Shown here piece after piece: positions 1 to 8,569 of a DNA stretch of 22,554 bases. Every line of letters begins with the position of its first letter. The stretch's first letter is position 1. Origin of the DNA: an uncultured Dehalococcoidales bacterium (GTDB lineage: Bacteria > Chloroflexota > Dehalococcoidia > UBA1151 > UBA1328); NCBI GenBank assembly GCA_905614375.1, contig CAJQSP010000028.1, positions 1-22,554 of the forward strand, written 5' to 3'. A model generated the notes under the pieces. The model was not told where the DNA came from. It saw nothing but the letters and a program-made list of their open reading frames with translations, and made no database searches. Both the position numbers and the translations under genes were made by a program.

Positions 1-3000
1 TCGACCAATATCGTCTTTGACTGTGAACATGTCGACCCCAGCGGCGAGTGCCATAGCCATCACAACCATGCCAACCGCAACGAGTGAGTATCGCGATCCC
101 GGAACTTGAGAGCCATAAGCAACAACCCCTGCACCAAGAACCGAAGCGGCAACAATCACGACGAATCCGATTGTTGCGAACCCCGTAAGTGCTAGTGCTG
201 AGACCGATACGGCAACCAGCAAGAACATGATCTGCCTTGTCCAACCGCTCAATCCCGATCCCTGAAGTGGGGCGCTCGTAATACTTGTCAGAACATCAGT
301 GAGTTTTTCTCGCCACATAAACACTAACCAGCTCAAAATCACGAGAAGGAATAGCGCGTGGATAACGATGTATCGCCATAGATCGGTAGTGAACTCGCTT
401 TTGATCACGCCATTGTTGAACAGTTCAAAACTTGAATGGAACGGCAGGAATACAACGTGCCCAACCGCAGCAACAAACACCGCACTTGCCCCGCCAATCA
501 CAAGCTTGCTAAAAAACGATCTATTGCTCGCTAACAACTGCCCACCAACCAGGAATCCACCTGCCAATAGGAGTTGTGTCGGAAAGTCCCAAGCATTAAT
601 CGCTCTGAGCGACCCGATCAAGACCCCAATCACGAACAGACCTGCCAGCGACTCTGCCCAGTGACGCTTTCGACCAATCCTCAGGTAAGCAGCAATGGAC
701 GCAGCAAGCGCTATGATGGCTATAGGAATCGCAATTAAATGTGCGTGCAAATCAGCAAACAGGAACGTGAAGAATGGGAATTCAGTGATCTCATTTCCGG
801 GTGATCCTGGAGTCATCATTCTCGAACTGCGCCAGAAGTCAAAGAATCCGAACGGTTGGTCTTGCAAGAACTTTCGAGAAACACCTTCAACCACTTGCAA
901 CAGACCATCGATATTCCCAGCAACAGCCACAAATACAACCGCAGCCAAGCCTGCAAATATCGGAGATTTACGTGACCAAGCGGGAATTCGTCGCGCCCGG
1001 AGTGTGAGTTCGGCCAATCCGCTAACAATCGCGTAGACGCCACCTATCGTGAACATAAACAGCAGTGGAACAGCGAGATTATAGGCGACCGACGGAACGA
1101 TGCCAGTAAACCGAATCAACGTAGCGATCATGAACTGACCAAAGTAGTAGTAGTTCAAATATCCGCCAGCATACCAAGGATCGTACGGCGGGATCGTCGA
1201 AGATTTCACAACAGCGTTCAGGTAGGCGAAGTCCATCGGCTTCTCGCCACCCTTCCACGGGTGCCAAAGATCAGGATTCGCCGAACGAATCAGCAAGAAC
1301 GCCACGTACCCAACCAAAAGCAGCAATTCCATACTTATGAATCGCCGTTTGTTGGAACGTACATGATTAATTAGATCTCGACCCGTCGCTCGCACGGTCA
1401 AATACGAAATCACGGTCAAAATAGCCAAAGCGAGCAGAACCGCAAAGAAACTGAAGTGCAGTACGTTCATACTCACCAAAAGCCACGTCATAGTAGCTAC
1501 TGACAACAATCCAAGCGATTTTGCGAACAAGTACCCACCGTCTGGCCACGGCCTGAATACAACGAACGCTATCGGCAGCATCACGAACGCAAACAGCTGT
1601 GCCGCCAAATACCAAACAGCCGGAGTCAACCAGTCGGGCATCCAGCGCAGAAAGGTAATCGAACTCCACGTACCACCAGATTGCTGAATCTCTGCACCTT
1701 CTTCCGAAAGTAGAAGACCGACAGCTTGCGGTGGAAACCCTCTCACAGAAGGTCCGGTAGCTCCGATTTCGAATTTCAGACGGAGCGCCGAGTAGCCTTC
1801 AACATTTTTGAATACGAACGTTTGCGGATGCTCATATACCGAGAAACTTTCGTCGGCCCATCCGAATCTGGCGGTGAAAAACCCGTTCGAAGGAGGTTCG
1901 AATCCCTTTGGAGGACCAAAATCCAACCGTGCGAACGGATCCTCATAGTAGTCGACGCCCAGTCCTCCGACGTAACGACTTCCTGAGTACGCCAGTTCAT
2001 ACCCAAGATCGCCAGAAAACATCTTCCTGTAGAACTCGGAAGTGATTGGATATCGATCTGGCAATCGCGGAATCGTGGCGTACAGACGATTACTCAATAG
2101 AACGAAATAGTTCGTATCCGCAAGCAACTCGGTCAGCTTGTCGAACTTTTGACCGCCTTCGTCGTTGTACAACTCGGCTCTGTCATGCATATCGAGGCCG
2201 ATAACCCCGGGAATACCCTCTTCCCAATGCTCCTGAACCACTTTAGAGCCAGGCGTGGCATTCTCACGTAGATATTGCGAAACATCGTTAAGTGGATGCT
2301 GCCCCGAGTACACATTCATGAAGGAAAGCGAATAGTGGGCCGTTAATATCAATACCAAAGCAATCGGCAACGTCTGCAGCCAACGCCTGTTGGGCTGTAG
2401 CGATTTGATTATCTCGAACGCCCACCACAACACTCGGGCGCCATACAAAATCAGGAACGGCGTGATCGGCATCATGTACCGCATGAACTTCACGTCAAAC
2501 CAACCGGTAATCAACAGGTACGGAATCACCCAAGCCAATATCACCAGATCGGCTTTACGTCGAGCAAGCACTCCAGCAATCACCGCGCCTAAAAGACCCA
2601 GCCAAACGACAATTCCAAGTACCGGACCAAGTCCCCATGTACCTAGTTGAACCATCTGGTAAATGTATTTAGATGTATCGGCGTACTGTCTCGTGAAAGG
2701 AAAATCGACCTCGCCCCTGACCATCTTCCCTTGCGTTGAAATGTTTTCGATGTAAGTCGAAAAATCGAGGAACATGTACGGCTGCGTTACAACCAAAACT
2801 ACCAATACCACGATTCCCGCGATCACTACGTTCTTGAACGCGAGCCACTGTCTTATCGCAGCCTCACCCGATCCAGCACCGTTTGAGTCGAATCGATCCC
2901 CGCTTCTCGATGTCGCATAAATCAGATGAGCTAACACCAAGGCCAATACGAGCGGCAAGACCGAGAATTTGGTCGCTACGGCAAGCCCGAACATGACTCC

Positions 3001-3699
3001 AGCCAAAATTGAATCACATCTACGTCCATGTTCAGAAACTCGAAGCGAGTAGTAAATCGTGGCGACAATAAATGTCGTCATGAATGTGTCTACCGCGAAG
3101 AAATGACTCAACTGAATCTGCTGAACTGCCAGCGCTGATAGCAACGCCGCCAGCACGCCAACGCGATTGCTGAATACAGCACGCCCAATCAGAAATATGA
3201 AGAATATGGTCGCTGTATCTGACATCGCCGAAAGAGCACGTCCCGCGTAGCGCAGATCGAACAAGGTCATGTGCTGATACGGAGAGACTGCGTACGAAAC
3301 GGCTTTGAGTGCGTAGTGCGGCAAGCTACCCCAGTTGAACGACCCCGGGTTCAACGTGCTCAGCCGTGGATCAGTAAGATCACCCCATTGGTCGCCTTCA
3401 GGAAACTGCAGGTTGTACACCTGCGAAAGAAATGCCCGTTCGTCAGGATGAAACAGCCCACCCTGATCCCAGTTAATCCCGTACAAGCGCAATGCCAGAG
3501 CCAGGAACAAGATCAGTGCCAACGCATAGCGCGTCGAAATTCTCGGCATCCGGCCGAGCTTCGTAAGCGCGTCAGTCCGAGACGGTTCAGAAGGTAAATT
3601 GTTGATGATAAAGTCCGATTCTGGATGTGAACCGTCTGCGTGTTCACTCGCGGCGGCATTGTTCATATCTTTCGAATCGAAATTCTGATCTTCATGCAT
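1..3699 (-). CDS. GT39/ArnT-like + YYY (DUF2298) integral membrane protein, C-terminus cut by window edge
   Basis: One uninterrupted reading frame of 1233 codons on the minus strand, running off the left edge without a stop. The start is the ATG at 3699; an in-frame TAA lies at 3726-3724. Residues 1-56 are polar. TM1 (about 57-73) is followed by His-Pro-Asp-Glu at 84-87, the acidic first-loop motif of PMT/ArnT-type lipid-linked sugar transferases, and many membrane spans follow to about residue 480. A soluble stretch, probably extracytoplasmic, comes next. The second membrane half has three hallmarks of the Chlor_Arch_YYY/DUF2298 family: Tyr-Tyr-Tyr-Phe-Gly at 850-854, Asp-Leu-His-Ala-His at 983-987 and Trp-Asp-Phe-Pro-Thr from 1037. 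The known role of GT39 enzymes is sugar transfer from a polyprenyl carrier on the outer face of the membrane. The role of the YYY domain is not established, so envelope glycosylation is an inference. No clear ribosome site is seen. It is divergent from the M16 peptidase gene. Confidence 0.85.
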   Translation of the reverse strand, partial: MHEDQNFDSKDMNNAAASEHADGSHPESDFIINNLPSEPSRTDALTKLGRMPRISTRYALALILFLALALRLYGINWDQGGLFHPDERAFLSQVYNLQFPEGDQWGDLTDPRLSTLNPGSFNWGSLPHYALKAVSYAVSPYQHMTLFDLRYAGRALSAMSDTATIFFIFLIGRAVFSNRVGVLAALLSALAVQQIQLSHFFAVDTFMTTFIVATIYYSLRVSEHGRRCDSILAGVMFGLAVATKFSVLPLVLALVLAHLIYATSRSGDRFDSNGAGSGEAAIRQWLAFKNVVIAGIVVLVVLVVTQPYMFLDFSTYIENISTQGKMVRGEVDFPFTRQYADTSKYIYQMVQLGTWGLGPVLGIVVWLGLLGAVIAGVLARRKADLVILAWVIPYLLITGWFDVKFMRYMMPITPFLILYGARVLWWAFEIIKSLQPNRRWLQTLPIALVLILTAHYSLSFMNVYSGQHPLNDVSQYLRENATPGSKVVQEHWEEGIPGVIGLDMHDRAELYNDEGGQKFDKLTELLADTNYFVLLSNRLYATIPRLPDRYPITSEFYRKMFSGDLGYELAYSGSRYVGGLGVDYYEDPFARLDFGPPKGFEPPSNGFFTARFGWADESFSVYEHPQTFVFKNVEGYSALRLKFEIGATGPSVRGFPPQAVGLLLSEEGAEIQQSGGTWSSITFLRWMPDWLTPAVWYLAAQLFAFVMLPIAFVVFRPWPDGGYLFAKSLGLLSVATMTWLLVSMNVLHFSFFAVLLALAILTVISYLTVRATGRDLINHVRSNKRRFISMELLLLVGYVAFLLIRSANPDLWHPWKGGEKPMDFAYLNAVVKSSTIPPYDPWYAGGYLNYYYFGQFMIATLIRFTGIVPSVAYNLAVPLLFMFTIGGVYAIVSGLAELTLRARRIPAWSRKSPIFAGLAAVVFVAVAGNIDGLLQVVEGVSRKFLQDQPFGFFDFWRSSRMMTPGSPGNEITEFPFFTFLFADLHAHLIAIPIAIIALAASIAAYLRIGRKRHWAESLAGLFVIGVLIGSLRAINAWDFPTQLLLAGGFLVGGQLLASNRSFFSKLVIGGASAVFVAAVGHVVFLPFHSSFELFNNGVIKSEFTTDLWRYIVIHALFLLVILSWLVFMWREKLTDVLTSITSAPLQGSGLSGWTRQIMFLLVAVSVSALALTGFATIGFVVIVAASVLGAGVVAYGSQVPGSRYSLVAVGMVVMAMALAAGVDMFTVKDDIGR

Positions 3700-3815
3700 G
3701 AAGAGGAATTCTATCGGTGTGTATTAGGCCAGCGCAGCATTTTTCGTGTTTATGGGTATGCAAGCTGCGTCAATATCGACTCATTACTTATAGCAAATCT
3801 CAACGATTTTCACGT

Positions 3816-3844
3816 TTGACCACCGACGCACCCGCATCTACGCT
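3816..3844 (+). promoter_or_regulatory. Possible sigma70-type promoter for the M16 peptidase
   Basis: TTGACC at 3816-3821, a 17-nt spacer, then TACGCT at 3839-3844. The -35 box is good and the -10 box weak. If it is used, transcription starts near 3851, inside the longest version of the peptidase ORF. That favours the downstream TTG start at 3901. Confidence 0.3.
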
Positions 3845-3900
3845 TGATTTGGTCGGTTACACAAACGCGAAAACAACTAACGGAAAGTCAGCAATCCCAC

Positions 3901-5202
3901 TTGGCCACATCTGAAACTCAGCCGCTCGTCTCTAGTGCGTTCGATCGAACGCAGCTTCCCAACGGTCTTAGGATTCTCACCAGCACTTTTCGCCACACCA
4001 ACGCCGTAAGCATTATTTTCCTGTTTGGCGCAGGCTCCCGATACGAAACTCCTGAACTTGCCGGAGCATCACACCTTTTTGAGCACATGCTATTTAAAGG
4101 AACGCCAACCCGCCCAACTCCAAAAGAAATTTCTGAGGTCGTGGAAGGAGTAGGCGGAACGCTCAATGCGTTCACTGATAGAGAAGTTACTGGCTACTGG
4201 TGTAGAGTCGCACAGCCCAACTACCGAGATAGCATCGACCTTCTTGCAGATATGACTTTGAACTCGTTCTTCAAAGACGAAGATATCGCAAAAGAGAAGC
4301 AAGTCGTTTACGAAGAAATCCGTGCGTCTAATGATTCACCGGGCGCTCGTGTTTCAATGCTCCTAGACGATCTATTGTGGCCAGATCAGCCTTTGGGACG
4401 CGACATTGCCGGCTCCGTCGAGTCAGTTGGCGCAATCACTCGCGAACAAATGCTCGAGTATCTCGAAACCCAGTACGTCGGCTCCAACACAGTCATCGCT
4501 GTAGCCGGAAATATCGAACACGCTGATGTCGTCGAGCAGATCACCGACGCACTCGGCGGACTCCACGATGGCGAAATTCTTCCAATGTTCCCTCACGAGC
4601 CAAAGCATCTAACGAAGCGGGTTGCTCTTGAACACCGCCCTACAGAACAGGCACACATCGCATTCGGACTCGCTGGCTTCTCTAGTAACGATCCCGATCG
4701 CCACGCACTTTTAATCATGTCGGTCATTCTTGGTGAAACCATGAGCAGCCGATTGTTCGAAGAAGTGCGTGAACAACGAGGACTCGCCTACGACATCCAC
4801 AGCGGTACACACTTCTTGAGCGATTGCGGCGCACTGATAGTCGAATCAGGAATCGACCCCGCACGTGTCGACGAAGCGATTCCAGTGATACTCAACGAGA
4901 TCGGGAAAATGCGAGACGGAGTTACTGAAGCAGAATGGAAGCAAGCTCTCGAACTCACCAAGGGTCGGATGATGCTCCGCATGGAAGAGAGTCGAGCCGT
5001 TTCAAGCTTCTTGGGAATTCAAGAGCTTCTTCGTAACAAAGTTGACACTGTCGACGAAATCATTGCAAAGATTTCTGCCGTAACCCGCGAAGACATCAAA
5101 CGAGCGGCAAACCGTGTCATAAAATCCGAGAATCTTGTTTTGTCGATCGTCGGACCGTTCGAAGACGCAAGCCACTTTGAAGAGATGCTCACGTTCGACT
5201 AA
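3901..5202 (+). CDS. M16 family zinc peptidase (processing-peptidase/PqqL-like, M16B)
   Basis: Zinc metalloprotease of the insulinase/pitrilysin superfamily, about 433 residues, the usual size of single-unit M16B proteins that work as dimers. With the TTG at 3901 as residue 1, the inverted zinc motif His-Leu-Phe-Glu-His is at 58-62. The distal glutamate lies in Tyr-Glu-Glu-Ile at 137-140, about 77 residues after the second His, as the family requires. The C-terminal half has the Arg-Gly-Leu-Ala-Tyr element that contributes substrate-binding residues. The frame is open back to a TTG at 3844, but that version overlaps a possible promoter and has no ribosome site. The TTG at 3901 has a weak GGAAAG 13 nt upstream and gives a more typical distance to the Leu-Pro-Asn-Gly strand. 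No signal peptide is seen, so it is probably cytoplasmic. It likely degrades peptides, or processes precursors as bacterial mpp-like proteins do. Confidence 0.9.
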   Translation: MATSETQPLVSSAFDRTQLPNGLRILTSTFRHTNAVSIIFLFGAGSRYETPELAGASHLFEHMLFKGTPTRPTPKEISEVVEGVGGTLNAFTDREVTGYWCRVAQPNYRDSIDLLADMTLNSFFKDEDIAKEKQVVYEEIRASNDSPGARVSMLLDDLLWPDQPLGRDIAGSVESVGAITREQMLEYLETQYVGSNTVIAVAGNIEHADVVEQITDALGGLHDGEILPMFPHEPKHLTKRVALEHRPTEQAHIAFGLAGFSSNDPDRHALLIMSVILGETMSSRLFEEVREQRGLAYDIHSGTHFLSDCGALIVESGIDPARVDEAIPVILNEIGKMRDGVTEAEWKQALELTKGRMMLRMEESRAVSSFLGIQELLRNKVDTVDEIIAKISAVTREDIKRAANRVIKSENLVLSIVGPFEDASHFEEMLTFD

Positions 5203-5257
5203 TCCTTCGACCGGGGTCGTCCAACGCACTGCTCTAAACGTAACCAGGCGTCATTCA

Positions 5258-5352
5258 TTCGGTAATTAGTCATTTTTAATTTATTGAAAATCGGTTAATC
5301 GCGTAAAAAAAACGCTAGGGGCAAGCAAATAAACCGGCGTAGCTTTCTAGTC
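5258..5352. promoter_or_regulatory. AT-rich control region before the XRE gene
   Basis: Strongly AT-rich compared with its surroundings. It holds two similar words, CGGTAATTAG (from about 5260) and CGGTTAATCG (from about 5293), and a short dyad GCGT/ACGC around an A-tract at 5301-5315. XRE regulators often bind such sites upstream of their own gene. Operator function is inferred only from position and composition. Confidence 0.25.
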
Positions 5353-5832
5353 ATGTTGACAAGACAAGCACCTCCAACCGACTTCAAGTGGCAAGCAGAC
5401 AACATCCGTGCTCTGCGAACACACCTTGGACTTTCACAAACTGCGCTCTCCCGAGAAATTGGCATCCGTCAGCAGACGATCAGTGAGTGGGAGACCGCGA
5501 TGTACGCACCGCGGGGAGCCTCTGTCACGATTCTCACGTTGCTGGCAGTCAGCTCGAATTTTCCATTTGAATCTGAAACCAAGGACGAAGACACAACTCG
5601 ACCACTCCTCGCCGAGAAATCGTCCCCACGCCCATCACAAGGTCTCGCACCTCGACGACTGGCAGATTCCGGCCCCGTATCTGCACGATCTCAACAGCCA
5701 GAACCAGCCCAGAGGTTAACGTTTGAAGCAGCAAAGGCCGCTCAAACAGATCGAAGAACCGGTACTTACAACTCGACATACTTTGAGACACCACCGTCAG
5801 CCACGGTTCGTAGACTCGAAGTACCTATGTAA
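5353..5832 (+). CDS. XRE-family (cro/CI-type HTH) transcriptional regulator
   Basis: A 159-residue protein. A helix-turn-helix domain occupies about residues 16-67; the recognition helix region is Ile-Arg-Gln-Gln-Thr-Ile-Ser-Glu-Trp-Glu at 38-47, which is very typical of HTH_3/XRE proteins. Residues 72-159 are rich in Pro, Ser, Arg and Gln and look disordered, with no recognisable sensor domain. The start is the ATG at 5353; no Shine-Dalgarno site is visible, so translation may be leaderless or depend on other features. It stands alone between the peptidase and the acyl-CoA dehydrogenase operon. It may control itself or a neighbour; the target is unknown. Confidence 0.85.
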   Translation: MLTRQAPPTDFKWQADNIRALRTHLGLSQTALSREIGIRQQTISEWETAMYAPRGASVTILTLLAVSSNFPFESETKDEDTTRPLLAEKSSPRPSQGLAPRRLADSGPVSARSQQPEPAQRLTFEAAKAAQTDRRTGTYNSTYFETPPSATVRRLEVPM

Positions 5833-5903
5833 CCAGTAGTCGCTATTCAAGCCCGATGACATCGAACGATCCCTGCGGGCGAGGCATGTCACCAACTTAG
5901 GCT

Positions 5904-5933
5904 TTGACACTCCGGTTACGGTGCGAATAGGAT
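5904..5933 (+). promoter_or_regulatory. sigma70-type promoter of the RAM/acyl-CoA dehydrogenase operon
   Basis: Consensus TTGACA at 5904-5909, an 18-nt spacer, and TAGGAT (4 of 6 matches) at 5928-5933. The predicted transcription start, near 5940, is about 20 nt before the TTG start of the next gene, whose GGAGAG ribosome site at 5950-5955 would lie in the leader. Confidence 0.5.
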
Positions 5934-5960
5934 TGCGCCACTGATCAATGGAGAGATCTC

Positions 5961-6197
5961 TTGGCAACGCGTGTATACATTCTCATCGAGACAGCAGTGG
6001 GAGAAACCAGTGCGGTTTCGGACGCGCTGAAAGAAATGCCCATGATGAAAGCTGCCGACACCGTAACTGGCCCATTCGACATCATCGCTGTCGCAGAAGC
6101 CGACGATCTCTCGACTATTGGCGATCTGATTAGCGACGGAATGCGTGGCATTCCGGGCATCGTAAAAACCATTACGTGTCTGTCGGTTAGACGCTGA
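5961..6197 (+). CDS. Stand-alone Lrp/AsnC effector-binding (RAM) domain protein
   Basis: A 78-residue protein made only of the alpha/beta RAM domain that forms the C-terminal half of Lrp/AsnC regulators; no DNA-binding helix-turn-helix is present. The pattern Val-Tyr-Ile-Leu-Ile-Glu, then Thr-Gly-Pro-Phe-Asp-Ile-Ile-Ala, then Ile-Pro-Gly-Ile-Val-Lys-Thr is typical. Such small proteins oligomerise and bind amino acids or similar small molecules. The start is a TTG at 5961, chosen because GGAGAG sits 5 nt before it. It is the first gene of a run that continues into two acyl-CoA dehydrogenases, so it could sense a pathway metabolite (inference). Confidence 0.85.
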   Translation: MATRVYILIETAVGETSAVSDALKEMPMMKAADTVTGPFDIIAVAEADDLSTIGDLISDGMRGIPGIVKTITCLSVRR

Positions 6198-6242
6198 CGC
6201 ACCGAGAGTCCTATCGCAATTCAGCGGGCGGACATTCACATA

Positions 6243-7418
6243 TTGCGCTTCGACTTCACCCCTGAAGAAAAAGATTTCAAACGCCATCTAAGCTCATATC
6301 TCGATGATGTGCTGCCTACCGATTGGCACGGGCCAGCGGACGAATCACTCGACGATGACTGGAAGCTAAACCAGGACATAAAAAAAGGATTAGCAGAGCG
6401 CGGTTGGCTCGTTATGAGTTGGCCAAAAGAGTACGGCGGCTCTGATTCATCACCAATGATGAACACGATCTTCGCTGAAGAGATGGCGTATAGGCGGGCT
6501 CCCGGTCACGATCGTTTCGGCACCCGCATGTTCGGACCAACTCTGATGCGGTTTGGCACCGAAGAGCAGCGCAAAAAACATCTCGGTTCGATAGCAAGAG
6601 GTGAAATCCAGTGGTGTCAGGGTTATTCAGAACCGAACTCAGGTTCAGATCTCGCCTCACTGCAGACACGAGCCATCGAAGACGGTGATGACTTCCTAGT
6701 TACCGGCGCCAAAATCTGGACATCGCTCGCACACCGTGCCGACATGATGTTCATGCTCGTTCGCACCGATCCAGAAGCCGCTCCTCACAAAGGAATTAGC
6801 CTAATTCTGGTCGATATGAAATCGCCCGGCGTCGAGGTACTTACGATCGTCAACATGGCAGGCGTACACAGCTTCAATCAGGTCGTATTCGACAACGTTC
6901 GCGTACCCAAATCTAACCTGGTCGGCGATCTAAACGACGGATGGAGAGCAGGAATGACAGTGCTCAACTTCGAGCGCTCAGGGATCGACTACGCAGCGTG
7001 GGCACGAGCAGCCCTCGAAGAGATGGTCGACTACGTAAATAGTGATGAAGCGCTCGTGACATCGGCTAAGACCGACCCGACAGTTCGTATAAAGCTTGCC
7101 GAGCTTCACATGGAGGTCGAAGCAGCACGACTCATGTGCTATGACGTTTCCTACCGGCAGGGCAAGGGCGAAATACCTTCTTCGGAAGCCTCAATGAGCA
7201 AAGTCGCCGCCTCTGAGGTTTATCTAAAAGTTCTAGACTATGGCGTCGAAATACTAGGTATGTACGGCGTTCTCGAACCAGGCTCAAACCAGGCTGAGCT
7301 TCAGGGCAGATTTTTCAAGATGCGACTCTTCTATACATCGGGTCCAATCCTTGCTGGAACGAACGAAATACAGAAGAACATCATCGCTCAACGCGGCCTT
7401 GGACTTCCTCGTAAATAA
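6243..7418 (+). CDS. Acyl-CoA dehydrogenase, catalytic-type subunit
   Basis: A 391-residue flavoprotein of the acyl-CoA dehydrogenase superfamily, expected to oxidise an acyl-CoA to the 2-enoyl-CoA and pass electrons to ETF. The flavin/substrate motif Ser-Glu-Pro-Asn-Ser-Gly-Ser-Asp is at 129-136. The usual catalytic Glu of medium-chain enzymes is Ala371 here (Ala-Gly-Thr-Asn-Glu-Ile-Gln). Instead Glu244, in Asn-Phe-Glu-Arg, lies where isovaleryl-CoA dehydrogenase and the mycobacterial ChsE4-type enzymes keep their base. The Arg-Glu-x-Phe-Gly/Gln element that binds FAD across the subunit interface is missing, and the next gene supplies it. The start is a TTG at 6243 behind a GGGCGG-like ribosome site. 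Together these features suggest the alpha subunit of an alpha2beta2 enzyme acting on a bulky or branched acyl-CoA. Confidence 0.9.
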   Translation: MRFDFTPEEKDFKRHLSSYLDDVLPTDWHGPADESLDDDWKLNQDIKKGLAERGWLVMSWPKEYGGSDSSPMMNTIFAEEMAYRRAPGHDRFGTRMFGPTLMRFGTEEQRKKHLGSIARGEIQWCQGYSEPNSGSDLASLQTRAIEDGDDFLVTGAKIWTSLAHRADMMFMLVRTDPEAAPHKGISLILVDMKSPGVEVLTIVNMAGVHSFNQVVFDNVRVPKSNLVGDLNDGWRAGMTVLNFERSGIDYAAWARAALEEMVDYVNSDEALVTSAKTDPTVRIKLAELHMEVEAARLMCYDVSYRQGKGEIPSSEASMSKVAASEVYLKVLDYGVEILGMYGVLEPGSNQAELQGRFFKMRLFYTSGPILAGTNEIQKNIIAQRGLGLPRK

Positions 7419-7436
7419 GGAAAATAGGAACAACTC

Positions 7437-8555
7437 TTGGACTTTGGACTCACAGAAACTCAAGAACTAATTCGAGCGTCGGCTAGAGAATTCCTTGAAG
7501 ATCGTTCGGAAACCGACATCGTTCGCGCCGTTGCTAATGGCGATAACGAAGCTATCGCCTCGCTTTGGAAAGACATCGTCGATCTCGGCTGGCCGTCAAT
7601 TACCATCTCCGAACAACACGGCGGTGCGGGTCTTTCATTCAACGATTTGGCAGTGCTACTTGAAGAGCTTGGTGCGAGCCTCGCTCCCACGCCGTTAGTC
7701 GAATCGTCGATAAGTTCATGGGTAATCGACCGCTTTGCCCCAGACTCGCTCAAATCCGATCTACTGCCCAAAATCTCCAACGGCGACATTCTCATCACCA
7801 CGGCGATAGTCGATCAAAACGCATCGTGGAATCCCGAATCGACAACGGTCGCCGCAACTCGTTCTGTATCAAGCCTCGTAGTAACCGGCGAAAAACGATT
7901 CGTTGCCTTCGCTGAACAAGCCACACACGCCCTGACTCTCGTTCGTATCGACAACGAAGAGCCAGCCCTGGTTGCTATTCCAATTTGGAAAGCCGAAGGC
8001 GTCGAGCAAACTCCCGTCGCTCACGCATCTGGTGTACCTGTTTCGTCACTAATGTTCAACGAGCTAGAAGTGCCAGTAGGTAACGTAATCGCTACCGGAA
8101 ACGAAGCAATCAAAGCAGTTGAAGAGCTTACGGCTGCTGGAGGAGTCGCCCGCGCAGTTCAACTCGCCGGACTAGGCAGAGCCGTTGTCGATGCCACCGT
8201 TGAATACACATCCAATCGAGAACAATTTGGTCGGCCAGTAGGAACGTTCCAAGCGGTTCAACATCACCTAGCCGAAATGGCAATCTCAGCAAAGCAAGTC
8301 AATCACCTCGCTTATTCAGCGGCTTGGACTTTCTCACAAGAAGGATATTCCGTAACCGCAGCGGCACAGGCGAAAATTGCAGCAAGCGACAAAATCGCTG
8401 AACTATGTTGGACAGCTCATCAGTGCCACGGTGCCATCGGATTCACTTGGGAACACGACCTGCACCTGTACACTCGCAGAGCACTAGCTTGGAAAACCGA
8501 CTATGGCGACTCAGCATTTCATAAATCGAAATTAGCAACCGCTATGGGTCTATAA
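7437..8555 (+). CDS. Acyl-CoA dehydrogenase, probable non-catalytic partner subunit
   Basis: A 372-residue acyl-CoA dehydrogenase homologue starting 18 nt after the previous gene's stop codon, at a TTG with AGGA about 8 nt upstream. It keeps the Arg-Glu-Gln-Phe-Gly-Arg-Pro element at 261-267 and Gln272, residues that in this superfamily contact the FAD of the neighbouring subunit. It lacks the Ser-Glu-Pro-x-x-Gly-Ser-Asp motif. A Gly lies at the IVD-type base position (26 residues before Arg261), and no Glu occurs at the C-terminal base position. This is complementary to the upstream gene and matches the known mycobacterial cholesterol-degradation pairs (FadE26/FadE27), where two unlike subunits build one flavin site. 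The pairing is inferred from residues and gene order. Confidence 0.88.
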   Translation: MDFGLTETQELIRASAREFLEDRSETDIVRAVANGDNEAIASLWKDIVDLGWPSITISEQHGGAGLSFNDLAVLLEELGASLAPTPLVESSISSWVIDRFAPDSLKSDLLPKISNGDILITTAIVDQNASWNPESTTVAATRSVSSLVVTGEKRFVAFAEQATHALTLVRIDNEEPALVAIPIWKAEGVEQTPVAHASGVPVSSLMFNELEVPVGNVIATGNEAIKAVEELTAAGGVARAVQLAGLGRAVVDATVEYTSNREQFGRPVGTFQAVQHHLAEMAISAKQVNHLAYSAAWTFSQEGYSVTAAAQAKIAASDKIAELCWTAHQCHGAIGFTWEHDLHLYTRRALAWKTDYGDSAFHKSKLATAMGL

Positions 8556-8569
8556 GGAATTTACTACTT

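Noticed and set aside
1..3699. Apparent lack of a long gene, with many short ORFs on both strands, as if the region were degraded
   Set aside because: One minus-strand frame is open across the whole stretch; it only lacks a stop because the gene continues past the left edge. The short ORFs are shadows of it.
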